Assembly: GCA_030538335.1 (NCBI GenBank)
Contig: JAUNUE010000096.1
Coordinates: 1 to 7,095, forward strand
Direction: 5' to 3'
Source of the DNA: Allobrachymonas sp.
Lineage (GTDB): Bacteria; Pseudomonadota; Gammaproteobacteria; Burkholderiales; Burkholderiaceae_C
DNA: 7,095 bases
In this document: positions 1 to 5,314 of the stretch, piece after piece
How the letters are laid out: every line of letters begins with the position of its first letter
Numbering within the stretch: position 1 is the first letter of the stretch
Position numbers and translations under genes: made by a program
The notes under the pieces: generated by a model
What the model was told of the DNA's origin: nothing
What the model saw: the letters and a program-made list of their open reading frames with translations, nothing else
Database searches by the model: none

Positions 1-752
1 TCGCAGATGCCGAAACAGCCAGCACCACAACCGTCGAGCATGGAGCAACACGGGTTCAGGTGGCGGACCTGCTTCCAGATGCCGGCCAGGCTGTGTACCG
101 AATAGAACACACCGGCCAAAAACGTCATCGGCATGACGACAAAATTCTGGAACACTGCCATCTGGTCAAACTTGTCGGCCCACAAACCCGCCAGCAGCCC
201 CAGCACGCCCATCAAACCGGCCCCCAGCAAGGCAAAGGCCAGAATCCACACGGGCTGCGCCGCATGCGGTGGCGCATAGAACAGCGTGACCAGGTACACG
301 CCCGTGCCGACCATCAAGCCGCGCACCATGGCTGCGCCCACATAGGCCACGTACCAGTGCCAATGCGACAAGGGCGTGAGTTGCAAAAACACCAGGTTGC
401 CCATGATCTTGCTCTGCACCAGACTCGACGCGCTGTTGGCAAAGGCGTTTTGCAGCACGCTCATCATCACCAGACCGGGCACGATGAAGGCCACGTAGCT
501 GATGCCCTCGTAGCCCGGCATGGGCCGGTGGCTGAGCACATTGCCGAAGATGAGCAGATACAGCACGGCGGTGAGCACGGGTGCCGCCACCGTCTGGAAG
601 GCCACGCGCCAGAAGCGCAATACCTCTTTGTAGAACAGCATTTTCCAGCCGCCTCCCTCTGAGGGCAGCGGTTGCAGGCGTGTCGCTGGTGGGGCGGACG
701 CAGCAAGCGTGGTTTCTGAAGGATGGGAAAAATGATCCACGTCAAGGCCCAT
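1..752 (-). CDS. ABC-2 type transporter permease, YadH-like (3' end beyond the left edge)
   Basis: This is the inner-membrane subunit of an ABC exporter and would pair with the ATPase encoded just upstream; the substrate is unknown. The first 250 codons are visible and the C-terminus lies outside the window. After a polar N-terminal stretch of about 37 residues comes the amphipathic entry motif (FYKEVLRFWRV, about 40-50). Hydrophobic segments follow near 53-73, 85-105, 130-153, 160-180 and 192-212. They include FIVPGLVMMSV (89-99), typical of ABC-2 permeases of the E. coli YadH type. I chose the ATG at 752 because it overlaps the stop of the ATPase gene in a TAATG junction, which suggests translational coupling. 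The inner ATG at 641 starts closer to the conserved region and is possible. The last 19 visible codons depart oddly from the family: aromatic positions after LNP are mostly Cys. The family assignment is firm; the exported compound cannot be inferred. Confidence 0.88.
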   Translation of the reverse strand, partial: MGLDVDHFSHPSETTLAASAPPATRLQPLPSEGGGWKMLFYKEVLRFWRVAFQTVAAPVLTAVLYLLIFGNVLSHRPMPGYEGISYVAFIVPGLVMMSVLQNAFANSASSLVQSKIMGNLVFLQLTPLSHWHWYVAYVGAAMVRGLMVGTGVYLVTLFYAPPHAAQPVWILAFALLGAGLMGVLGLLAGLWADKFDQMAVFQNFVVMPMTFLAGVFYSVHSLAGIWKQVRHLNPCCSMLDGCGAGCFGIC

Positions 753-1687
753 TACGCAGCGACCGCAGGGGCTTCGAGTTTTTGCCCCTGCATCAGATTG
801 ATGAACACGTCCTCAAGATCGGCCTTGCGGATTTCCAGATCTTCGACCCGCACGCCAGCCTCACGCAAAACGGCAAGATGGCGCTCGATGTCTTCCGGTG
901 TCTGCGCGGGCAACTCGACCATGCGGCCCGTGACCCGCGCCTGTGCAGCCAAGGTGGGCGGCAACAGATCGTCGGTCTTGAAGTGCAGCACATTGGCCGT
1001 GGCGTTGCTGAGCAAGGTGCTGGTTTTTTCCAGCGCCAGCAGGCGGCCCTGCTTGAGCATGGCAATGCGGCTGCACAAAGCCTCGGCCTCTTCGAGATAG
1101 TGCGTGGTCAGCAGCACCGTGTGCCCCTGCTTGTTCAGGTCAGCCACAAAACGCCACAGGGTCTGGCGCAATTCCACATCCACGCCCGCAGTGGGTTCAT
1201 CCAGCACGATCACCGGCGGGCGGTGCACCAGCGCCAGGCCCACCAGCACACGCCGCTTCATGCCGCCCGAAAGCTGGCGCATATTGGATGTGGCCTTGTC
1301 AGCCAGGCCCAGCCCGTGCAGCAACTCGTCAATCCAGGCGCCGTTGTTGTAAATACCGAAATACCCCGACTGAAAACGCAGAGCCTCACGCACGGTAAAA
1401 AAGGGGTCAAACACCAGTTCCTGCGGCACGATGCCCAGGTGGCGACGCGCCTGCACATAGTCGGCATGCACATCCAGCCCATGCACCTTGATGGTGCCGC
1501 TGGTGGCATGCGCCAGGCCCGCCAATATGCTGATCAGCGTGGTTTTGCCCGCGCCATTGGGGCCCAGCAGGCCGAAAAACTCACCGTGACCGATGTCAAA
1601 CGACACATCGTCAAGCGCATGCACGGCCCGCGCATTGCCGCGCGAGGGATAGACTTTGCTGAGAGACTGGATGGAAATGGCAGGCAT
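752..1687 (-). CDS. ABC transporter ATP-binding protein, YadG-like
   Basis: This is the cytoplasmic ATPase subunit (311 residues) that would energise the adjacent ABC-2 permease. All nucleotide-binding motifs are present: Walker A GPNGAGKTT at 42-50, Q-loop Q89 in GIVPQE, signature LSGGMKRR at 139-146, Walker B VIVLDEP at 159-165, and H-loop His196 in LTTHYLEEAE. Length and sequence match E. coli YadG (about 308 residues), including the family-typical PTAGVDVELR and a C-terminal segment ending DLEDVFINLM. Its stop codon shares a base with the permease start. The terminator of the upstream regulator gene sits only about 46 bases before this start, so the pair probably has its own promoter. A TAAAAT box at 1697-1702 is a possible -10 element; it would leave a nearly leaderless mRNA, and I see no good -35. 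No strong ribosome binding site precedes the ATG. The substrate is unknown. Confidence 0.93.
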   Translation of the reverse strand: MPAISIQSLSKVYPSRGNARAVHALDDVSFDIGHGEFFGLLGPNGAGKTTLISILAGLAHATSGTIKVHGLDVHADYVQARRHLGIVPQELVFDPFFTVREALRFQSGYFGIYNNGAWIDELLHGLGLADKATSNMRQLSGGMKRRVLVGLALVHRPPVIVLDEPTAGVDVELRQTLWRFVADLNKQGHTVLLTTHYLEEAEALCSRIAMLKQGRLLALEKTSTLLSNATANVLHFKTDDLLPPTLAAQARVTGRMVELPAQTPEDIERHLAVLREAGVRVEDLEIRKADLEDVFINLMQGQKLEAPAVAA

Positions 1688-1733
1688 AACCGGCTGATTT
1701 TACCGTGCTGCCAGCAAGCCCTCTGCACCCATG

Positions 1734-1758
1734 AAAAAAGCCGTGGCGGGCCACGGCT
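1734..1758 (-). terminator. Intrinsic terminator of the Crp/Fnr regulator gene
   Basis: A perfect 8-bp stem (AGCCGTGG / CCACGGCT, loop of 4) at 1739-1758 is followed on the minus strand by a run of six T at 1739-1734. It lies 20 bases past the regulator stop codon. It separates that gene from the ABC transporter pair. Confidence 0.88.
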
Positions 1759-1778
1759 GAAGCAGGATCAGGAATGGA

Positions 1779-2513
1779 TTACTCCGCCAGCAACAAGGCA
1801 TCCAGATCAAGAATGGTGATCTTGCGCTGCCCGGTCTGTTCTATCCACCCGGCTTCTGCAAATTCGCCCAGCCTGCGGCTGACCGTTTCGGGGGTGGTGC
1901 CGAGAAAAGAGGCCAAATCCCGGCGGCTCATGGGCAGGTTGAAGTGGGGCGATGCCGCCTGCTCGGACTGATCAGCCAGATACTGCGCCAACCGTGCGTT
2001 GATGGATGCGGTGGCAATCGCCGCCGTCTGCTTTTCGCTGGTACCGAGGCGGCGCGAGAGTTCTGCCAGCACGTGCAGGCTGATGTCGGGGTATTGCAAC
2101 AGCAGTTCCCGCACGTCAGATTGGTAGATGGTGCAAACTTCAGAAGGCTGCGCCGCTTCGGCAAACGAGTCGTGCTCGGTGGCCGAGAACAGGGCCAATT
2201 CACCCGCAAAATCGCCGGGGTTGAGGATGCGTACCAGTTGCTCCTTGCCGGTTTCGGCCAGACGGTAGACCTTGATCTTGCCCTTGTGGACGATGAAGAG
2301 CTTGTTCGACGCATCGCCCGCACGGTGGATGAATTGGCCACGTTCGTAGACCCGCATGGACGCCTTGCCCGCAATGACCGACAGCGCTTCGGCAGGCAGG
2401 TGGTTGAAAATGGGAACGCGCGATACGCACAAGGCTGGCGTGTGCCCGTGACCATGTTCATGCCCGTGCCCGCATTCCTGCGTGGCAGTGGGTGATGACG
2501 GCTTGGCGTTCAT
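1779..2513 (-). CDS. Crp/Fnr-family transcriptional regulator, FLP-like, with His-rich N-terminus
   Basis: This is a cytoplasmic DNA-binding regulator of 244 residues. The layout is an N-terminal tail with a CGHGHEHGHGH cluster (14-24), a cNMP-type beta-barrel (about 35-130, with NPGDFAGELALF at 98-109), a dimerisation helix (about 135-175) and a winged helix-turn-helix (about 190-235). The recognition helix reads TTPETVSRRL; E209, S212 and R213 coincide with the residues FNR uses to contact TTGAT half-sites. The full FNR [4Fe-4S] cysteine set is missing. Only C14, C29 and C127 exist, and the last two sit roughly where FNR has C29 and C122. This resembles FNR-like proteins (FLP) that are thought to use a dithiol or metal switch. 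The start is supported by AAGGAG 7 bases upstream. The neighbouring HMA/ATPase operon suggests control of metal homeostasis. The family is certain; the ligand and regulon are inferred. Confidence 0.93.
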   Translation of the reverse strand: MNAKPSSPTATQECGHGHEHGHGHTPALCVSRVPIFNHLPAEALSVIAGKASMRVYERGQFIHRAGDASNKLFIVHKGKIKVYRLAETGKEQLVRILNPGDFAGELALFSATEHDSFAEAAQPSEVCTIYQSDVRELLLQYPDISLHVLAELSRRLGTSEKQTAAIATASINARLAQYLADQSEQAASPHFNLPMSRRDLASFLGTTPETVSRRLGEFAEAGWIEQTGQRKITILDLDALLLAE

Positions 2514-2520
2514 GGAGCGA

Positions 2521-2526
2521 CTCCTT
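2521..2526 (-). promoter_or_regulatory. Ribosome binding site of the Crp/Fnr regulator
   Basis: AAGGAG reads on the minus strand with a 7-base spacer to the ATG at 2513. It fixes the start so that the His-rich N-terminus is translated. Confidence 0.8.
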
Positions 2527-2543
2527 CATCTCAATCTGTTTTC

Positions 2544-2559
2544 TTGAATAAACATACAA
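2544..2559. promoter_or_regulatory. Imperfect dyad before the Crp/Fnr gene (possible autoregulatory site)
   Basis: The 16-base sequence TTGAATAAACATACAA is an imperfect palindrome, TTG-n-AT-N4-AT-n-CAA, centred about 38 bases before the regulator start in an AT-rich patch. The outer TTG/CAA resembles a Crp/Fnr half-site, but the spacing is N10 rather than the N8 of FNR boxes. It may be a self-binding site or only promoter AT-richness. Confidence 0.25.
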
Positions 2560-2571
2560 ACAGCCCTCTAT

Positions 2572-2639
2572 CCGTTCGGGCTGAGGTATCGAAGCCCTGA
2601 TATAAGCGATCAAGCCCTTCGATACCTCAGGGCGAACGG
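2572..2639. repeat. Long intergenic inverted repeat (GTTCGCCCTGAG...TCGAAG family)
   Basis: Two 23-base arms (2572-2594 and 2617-2639) are inverted copies matching at 21 of 23 positions, separated by 22 bases. The arm core, GTTCGCCCTGAG-n-TATCGAAG, looks like a dispersed intergenic repeat that I recall from Burkholderiales and other proteobacterial genomes. It forms the right half of the upstream region of the Crp/Fnr gene as transcribed. It has no coding content. Copy number elsewhere in the genome cannot be seen here. Confidence 0.75.
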
Positions 2640-2689
2640 TATCTATCAAACGATTTCTAGCTGGAGCCTGTCCTGGGTTATCGAAGTCC

Positions 2690-2720
2690 GTAGGGCAGAA
2701 CCTCCGAAGGAGATTCTGCC
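2690..2720 (+). repeat. REP-like palindrome with 5' GTAG tetranucleotide
   Basis: GTAG (2690-2693) is followed directly by a hairpin. A 7-bp stem GGCAGAA/TTCTGCC (2694-2700 and 2714-2720) is followed by one mismatch, then a 4-bp stem CTCC/GGAG with a GAA loop. A GTAG or GGAG tetranucleotide at the foot of an imperfect palindrome is the hallmark of REP sequences mobilised by RAYT transposases (established for that family). No RAYT gene is present in this window, so the assignment is by form only. Confidence 0.6.
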
Positions 2721-2814
2721 GCATGAGATGCCTGGAAAGAACACATGCGTTGGAATCGCCTTGCGGTTCCAGCTCGGGAACTTGTCGGTTGGATAAAAGC
2801 GAGAGGGTTCCTCC

Positions 2815-2850
2815 TCTCCCCCAGCCCCTCTCCCGCAAGGGGAGAGGGGA
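2815..2850. repeat. CCCCTCTCCC...GGGAGAGGGG palindromic intergenic repeat
   Basis: A perfect 10-bp stem (2825-2834 with 2840-2849) closes a five-base GCAAG loop, and a further CCTCTCCCCC tract lies just to its left. This C/T-G/A-rich palindrome resembles a dispersed repeat found between genes in many proteobacteria. It lies about 60 bases past the P-type ATPase stop. It has no T-run on the minus strand, so it is not a classical terminator, though it could stabilise or end that transcript. Confidence 0.65.
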
Positions 2851-2911
2851 GCAAAGCATGCGACTTGGTGATGAGTACAAGCAGAATCCCAACACCTGCC
2901 GTACACGCCAG

Positions 2912-4819
2912 TCAAGCCGCATGGCAGTGCGTACCGCAAGTTGCTGCATCGTTACGGGCTGGTTCTTTTACGCGCTTTTTGGCACGGTAACGGATCAGCC
3001 TGACGGCATTGAGCGTTACCAGCAGCACGCTGACTTCGTGCACCAGCATGCCTGACGCGAGGAACACCTTGCCCAGCAAAACACCCGCCAGCAACATGAA
3101 CACCGTTGTCACCGCCAGCACCGTATTCTGTTGCATATTGCGCACGGTGGCTTTGGCCAGCGAATAGGCGTGGGCAAACTGGTCAAGCCGGTCTGACATC
3201 AACACCACGTCGGCTGTTTCCATCGAGATGTCGGTGCCATTCAAGCCCATGGCCAGGCCCACGTCGGCAGTGGCCAGTGCCGGTGCATCGTTGATGCCGT
3301 CGCCCACCATCGCTACGCGGTAGCCTTCGCTTTTGAAGGTGTTGACAAATTGCATCTTGTCCTGCGGCAACAGCTCGGCATGCACCGCATCCAGCCCCAA
3401 TTGTTTGCCCACCAGTTGCGCCGTGTGGCGGTTGTCGCCGGTCAGCATCACCACCTGCTTCACGCCGGTATCGCGCAATTGCTGGATGGCGGCCTGCGCC
3501 TCGGGTTTGATCTGGTCGGCAATGGCAATCACGCCTGCCAGTTGCTGGTTGATAGCCACGAGCACCGCGGTATTGCCTGCTTTTTCGCGGTCGGTGGCAT
3601 AGGCCTCAGCCTGCTCTGACAAGGCCACACCCTGCTCTGCCATGAGCTTGCGGTTGCCAATGGCCAGATGCTGCCCGGCCACGGTCGCCAGCATGCCAGC
3701 GCCCTTGATGATGGCAACGTCCTGCGGTTCTTCCGCCAGGTTCAGCTCGCGCTTTTTGGCTTCGCTCACAATGGTCTGGCCCAGATGGTGTTCTGACAAT
3801 GTCTCGGCTTGCGCCACTACTTGCAGCAGGGCGTTTTCGTCCATGCCCCAGCTTTTGATGGAAGTCACTTCGGGCTTGCCTTTGGTCAGCGTGCCGGTCT
3901 TGTCGAAGATGACGAGGTCGATTTTCGACAGCTTCTCCATGATCTCTCCGCCCTTGACCAGCACGCCGTTGCGCGCGCCGTTGCCAATGCCGGCCACCAT
4001 CGATACGGGTGCAGAGATGACCAGCGCGCCGGGGCAGGCAATCACCAGAAAGGTCAGCGACAACTCCAGGTTGCGCGTAACCGCATACACCAGCACCGAC
4101 AGCACCACAATGGCGGGCGTGTAGATGTTGGCAAAGCGGTCGAGGAATTTTTGTGTGGCGGTTTTCGATTCTTGCGCCTCTTCGACCAGTTCGATGATCT
4201 TGGCAAAGGTCGTGTCTTCGCCCACGCGGTCGGCAGTCACTTCGATATAGCCGTTGTCGATGATGGTGCCGCTGAACACGCGGTCGCCCGTGGTCTTGCT
4301 GGCCGGAACCGATTCGCCGGTAATCGCCGCTTCAACAATCAGCGCCTGGCCCGAAACAATGGCACCGTCCACCGCCACTTTTTCGCCCGAGCGGATCAGC
4401 ACGCGGTCGCCTTTGACCACTTCTTCCACAGGCACCTTGACCTGGCCTTCGGGGCGGATCAGCGTGGCTTCCGTGGGCGTCATGTCGATCAGGTTACGCA
4501 GGGAAGAACGGGTTTTTTCCAGCGTGCGCGTCTCCAGATACGCGCCAAAAATAAAGAGAAAGGTCACCACCGCCGATTCGACGTATTCGCCGATGATCAG
4601 TGCGCCAATAACGGCAATCGTGACCAGCAGTTCGATGCTGAAGGCTTTCATCCGCAGCGCCTGGAAGGCCTTGATGGCGATGAAATAACCTGCAAACAGG
4701 GAAGAGGCGATCAGCACATAGCTGTTGGCCCGTGCAAAACCAGCCAGATGCAGTACCCACGCCAGCGCCAGCAGCAGGCCCGTTACCGCAGCGATATGAG
4801 AGTTTTTGATGGAATTCAT
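2912..4819 (-). CDS. P1B-type heavy-metal-transporting ATPase with a CPG motif
   Basis: This is an inner-membrane pump that would move a metal cation at the expense of ATP. With the chosen start it has 635 residues. Four hydrophobic segments (about 9-97) precede the actuator domain with TGES (167-170). Next come a membrane pair carrying ACPGALVISAP (261-271), the phosphorylation site DKTGT (D306), TGDN (460-463), the hinge GDGINDAP (506-513) and two last membrane segments containing HEVSV (594-598) and N604. Oddities: CPG replaces CPC/SPC, the conserved SEHP of the nucleotide domain reads SEHH (342-345), and the tail ends with CGTHCH (628-633). There is no internal HMA domain; that function is encoded upstream. 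The ATG at 4819 has GGAG 6 bases before it, whereas the in-frame ATG at 4879 has no such site and lies inside a hairpin arm. HEVSV recalls the HEG(G/S)T motif of P1B-4 pumps, which handle Co, Zn, Cd or Fe. Specificity is undetermined. Confidence 0.93.
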   Translation of the reverse strand: MNSIKNSHIAAVTGLLLALAWVLHLAGFARANSYVLIASSLFAGYFIAIKAFQALRMKAFSIELLVTIAVIGALIIGEYVESAVVTFLFIFGAYLETRTLEKTRSSLRNLIDMTPTEATLIRPEGQVKVPVEEVVKGDRVLIRSGEKVAVDGAIVSGQALIVEAAITGESVPASKTTGDRVFSGTIIDNGYIEVTADRVGEDTTFAKIIELVEEAQESKTATQKFLDRFANIYTPAIVVLSVLVYAVTRNLELSLTFLVIACPGALVISAPVSMVAGIGNGARNGVLVKGGEIMEKLSKIDLVIFDKTGTLTKGKPEVTSIKSWGMDENALLQVVAQAETLSEHHLGQTIVSEAKKRELNLAEEPQDVAIIKGAGMLATVAGQHLAIGNRKLMAEQGVALSEQAEAYATDREKAGNTAVLVAINQQLAGVIAIADQIKPEAQAAIQQLRDTGVKQVVMLTGDNRHTAQLVGKQLGLDAVHAELLPQDKMQFVNTFKSEGYRVAMVGDGINDAPALATADVGLAMGLNGTDISMETADVVLMSDRLDQFAHAYSLAKATVRNMQQNTVLAVTTVFMLLAGVLLGKVFLASGMLVHEVSVLLVTLNAVRLIRYRAKKRVKEPARNDAATCGTHCHAA

Positions 4820-4843
4820 GTCTTGCTCCAGTGCATGTTCAGA

Positions 4844-4879
4844 ATGCGTCACCCGTTGCCAAGGCCACGGGTGACGCAT
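4844..4879 (-). promoter_or_regulatory. 13-bp perfect inverted repeat between the HMA and ATPase genes
   Basis: Arms ATGCGTCACCCGT (4844-4856) and ACGGGTGACGCAT (4867-4879) pair perfectly around a 10-base centre, in the 66 bases between the two genes. No T-run follows on the minus strand, so a simple terminator is unlikely. As RNA it would form a very stable stem, which could partly insulate the two genes, protect the upstream message or hold a processing site. As DNA it could be an operator. Its 9-base core GTCACCCGT also occurs in the promoter region of the operon. Confidence 0.7.
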
Positions 4880-4885
4880 GAATAT

Positions 4886-5107
4886 TCAAGAAACCTGTTT
4901 CGAAAGAACCGGGTAGCCGAGCCGCACAATGATGTCTTGCACCGCATCGGCATGGGTTTTGGTTTCATCGAAATCGACGCGAACGCGTCCCGAGTTGAAC
5001 ATCACCTTCACTTCTTCCACGCCGTCGATATTGCCAACGGCATGTTCGATTTTCTTCACGCACGAAGGGCAGTTGAAGGGTTCCATATTGAAAACAGCTT
5101 TGCTCAT
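4886..5107 (-). CDS. Free-standing heavy-metal-associated (HMA) domain protein
   Basis: This is a 73-residue cytoplasmic metal-binding protein with the beta-alpha-beta-beta-alpha-beta pattern of the HMA fold (Atx1/CopZ type). The metal site is the CPSC motif at 13-16, in NCPSCVKKIE, followed by GVEEVKVMF and RVDFDETK strands and a closing GLGYPV-like segment (RLGYPVLS, 62-69). The usual Met before the first Cys is replaced by Asn. It is the first gene of an operon with the P1B ATPase, which lacks its own HMA domain. It therefore probably delivers metal to the pump or senses metal for it (inference). AAGGAG lies 7 bases before the ATG. It could also act as a buffer on its own; CXXC alone does not define the metal. 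Confidence 0.92.
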   Translation of the reverse strand: MSKAVFNMEPFNCPSCVKKIEHAVGNIDGVEEVKVMFNSGRVRVDFDETKTHADAVQDIIVRLGYPVLSKQVS

Positions 5108-5114
5108 GTCTTTG

Positions 5115-5120
5115 CTCCTT
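5115..5120 (-). promoter_or_regulatory. Ribosome binding site of the HMA gene
   Basis: AAGGAG on the minus strand with a 7-base spacer to the ATG at 5107. It is a strong site, suggesting the small metal-binding protein is made in larger amounts than the pump, whose site is only GGAG. Confidence 0.8.
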
Positions 5121-5170
5121 GAAATGGGTTAGTGAGGACTTCATGGTACGAAGCAAGACGATTTGCGACC

Positions 5171-5184
5171 TTGACGGGTGACAA
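5171..5184. promoter_or_regulatory. Candidate operator, TTGAC-N4-GACAA, before the HMA/ATPase operon
   Basis: TTGACGGGTGACAA has the TTG-N8-CAA geometry of an FNR-family box (consensus TTGAT-N4-ATCAA, 7 of 10 positions). It sits about 65-77 bases before the HMA start. The wider ACCTTGACGGGTGACAAGTT is a partial dyad. On the minus strand it lies between a TTGAAA (5186-5191, possible -35) and GCAAAT (5161-5166, a poor -10) with a 19-base spacer. The local Crp/Fnr regulator has the residues needed to read TTG/CAA, so it is the simplest candidate binder. No experimental support can be seen here. Confidence 0.35.
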
Positions 5185-5272
5185 GTTTCAAAAAATTTAT
5201 GGATGATTTGGGTGCGCACCCCGCCCAATCGCGTCAGCCCGTGTCCTCAGCCCTTTGAAAAAGGCCGATCAC

Positions 5273-5302
5273 AGCAAATACCGGGGCCGACGCAACCCCG
5301 GT
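5273..5302 (-). terminator. Terminator-like hairpin after the P-loop kinase
   Basis: A perfect 7-bp stem ACCGGGG/CCCCGGT (5280-5286 and 5296-5302) with a 9-base loop lies 12 bases past the kinase stop. It is followed on the minus strand by TATTTGC. The T-run is short, so termination may be partial. It nonetheless marks a boundary between the kinase gene and the metal operon. Confidence 0.5.
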
Positions 5303-5314
5303 TTGTCATGCAAG

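Larger units (their letters stand above)
2514..2911. other. Non-coding gap between the P-type ATPase and regulator genes
   Basis: These 398 bases carry no credible gene. Open frames here overlap the three palindromic repeats or run antisense into the ATPase gene. What can be recognised is the three repeats (2572-2639, 2690-2720, 2815-2850), the regulator ribosome binding site and an AT-rich promoter-like patch around 2535-2565. I see nothing further between 2721 and 2814. Confidence 0.7.

Noticed and set aside
581..1819. Long plus-strand open frame of 412 codons
   Set aside because: It lies antisense to the ABC ATPase, whose frame has all nucleotide-binding motifs. Its translation is rich in His, Gln and Arg without domains, typical of a shadow frame in GC-rich DNA.
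2825..2849. Intrinsic terminator of the P-type ATPase
   Set aside because: The stem is strong but no T-run follows on the minus strand and the sequence looks like a dispersed repeat, so it is listed as a repeat only.
2572..2850. CRISPR array
   Set aside because: The palindromes are three different sequences with no regular repeat/spacer period and no cas genes nearby.
2723..3055. Small plus-strand open frame across the repeat region
   Set aside because: It is built from the CCCCTCTCCC palindrome and antisense ATPase sequence, and the peptide has no recognisable fold.
4820..4879. Upstream ATG at 4879 as start of the P-type ATPase
   Set aside because: It would add 20 residues encoded by the 13-bp hairpin, and no ribosome binding site precedes it. 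The ATG at 4819 has GGAG at proper spacing.
3809..5122. Long plus-strand open frame of 437 codons
   Set aside because: It is antisense to the P-type ATPase and HMA genes, with low-complexity His/Arg/Gln/Asp composition. The minus-strand frames carry every catalytic motif.
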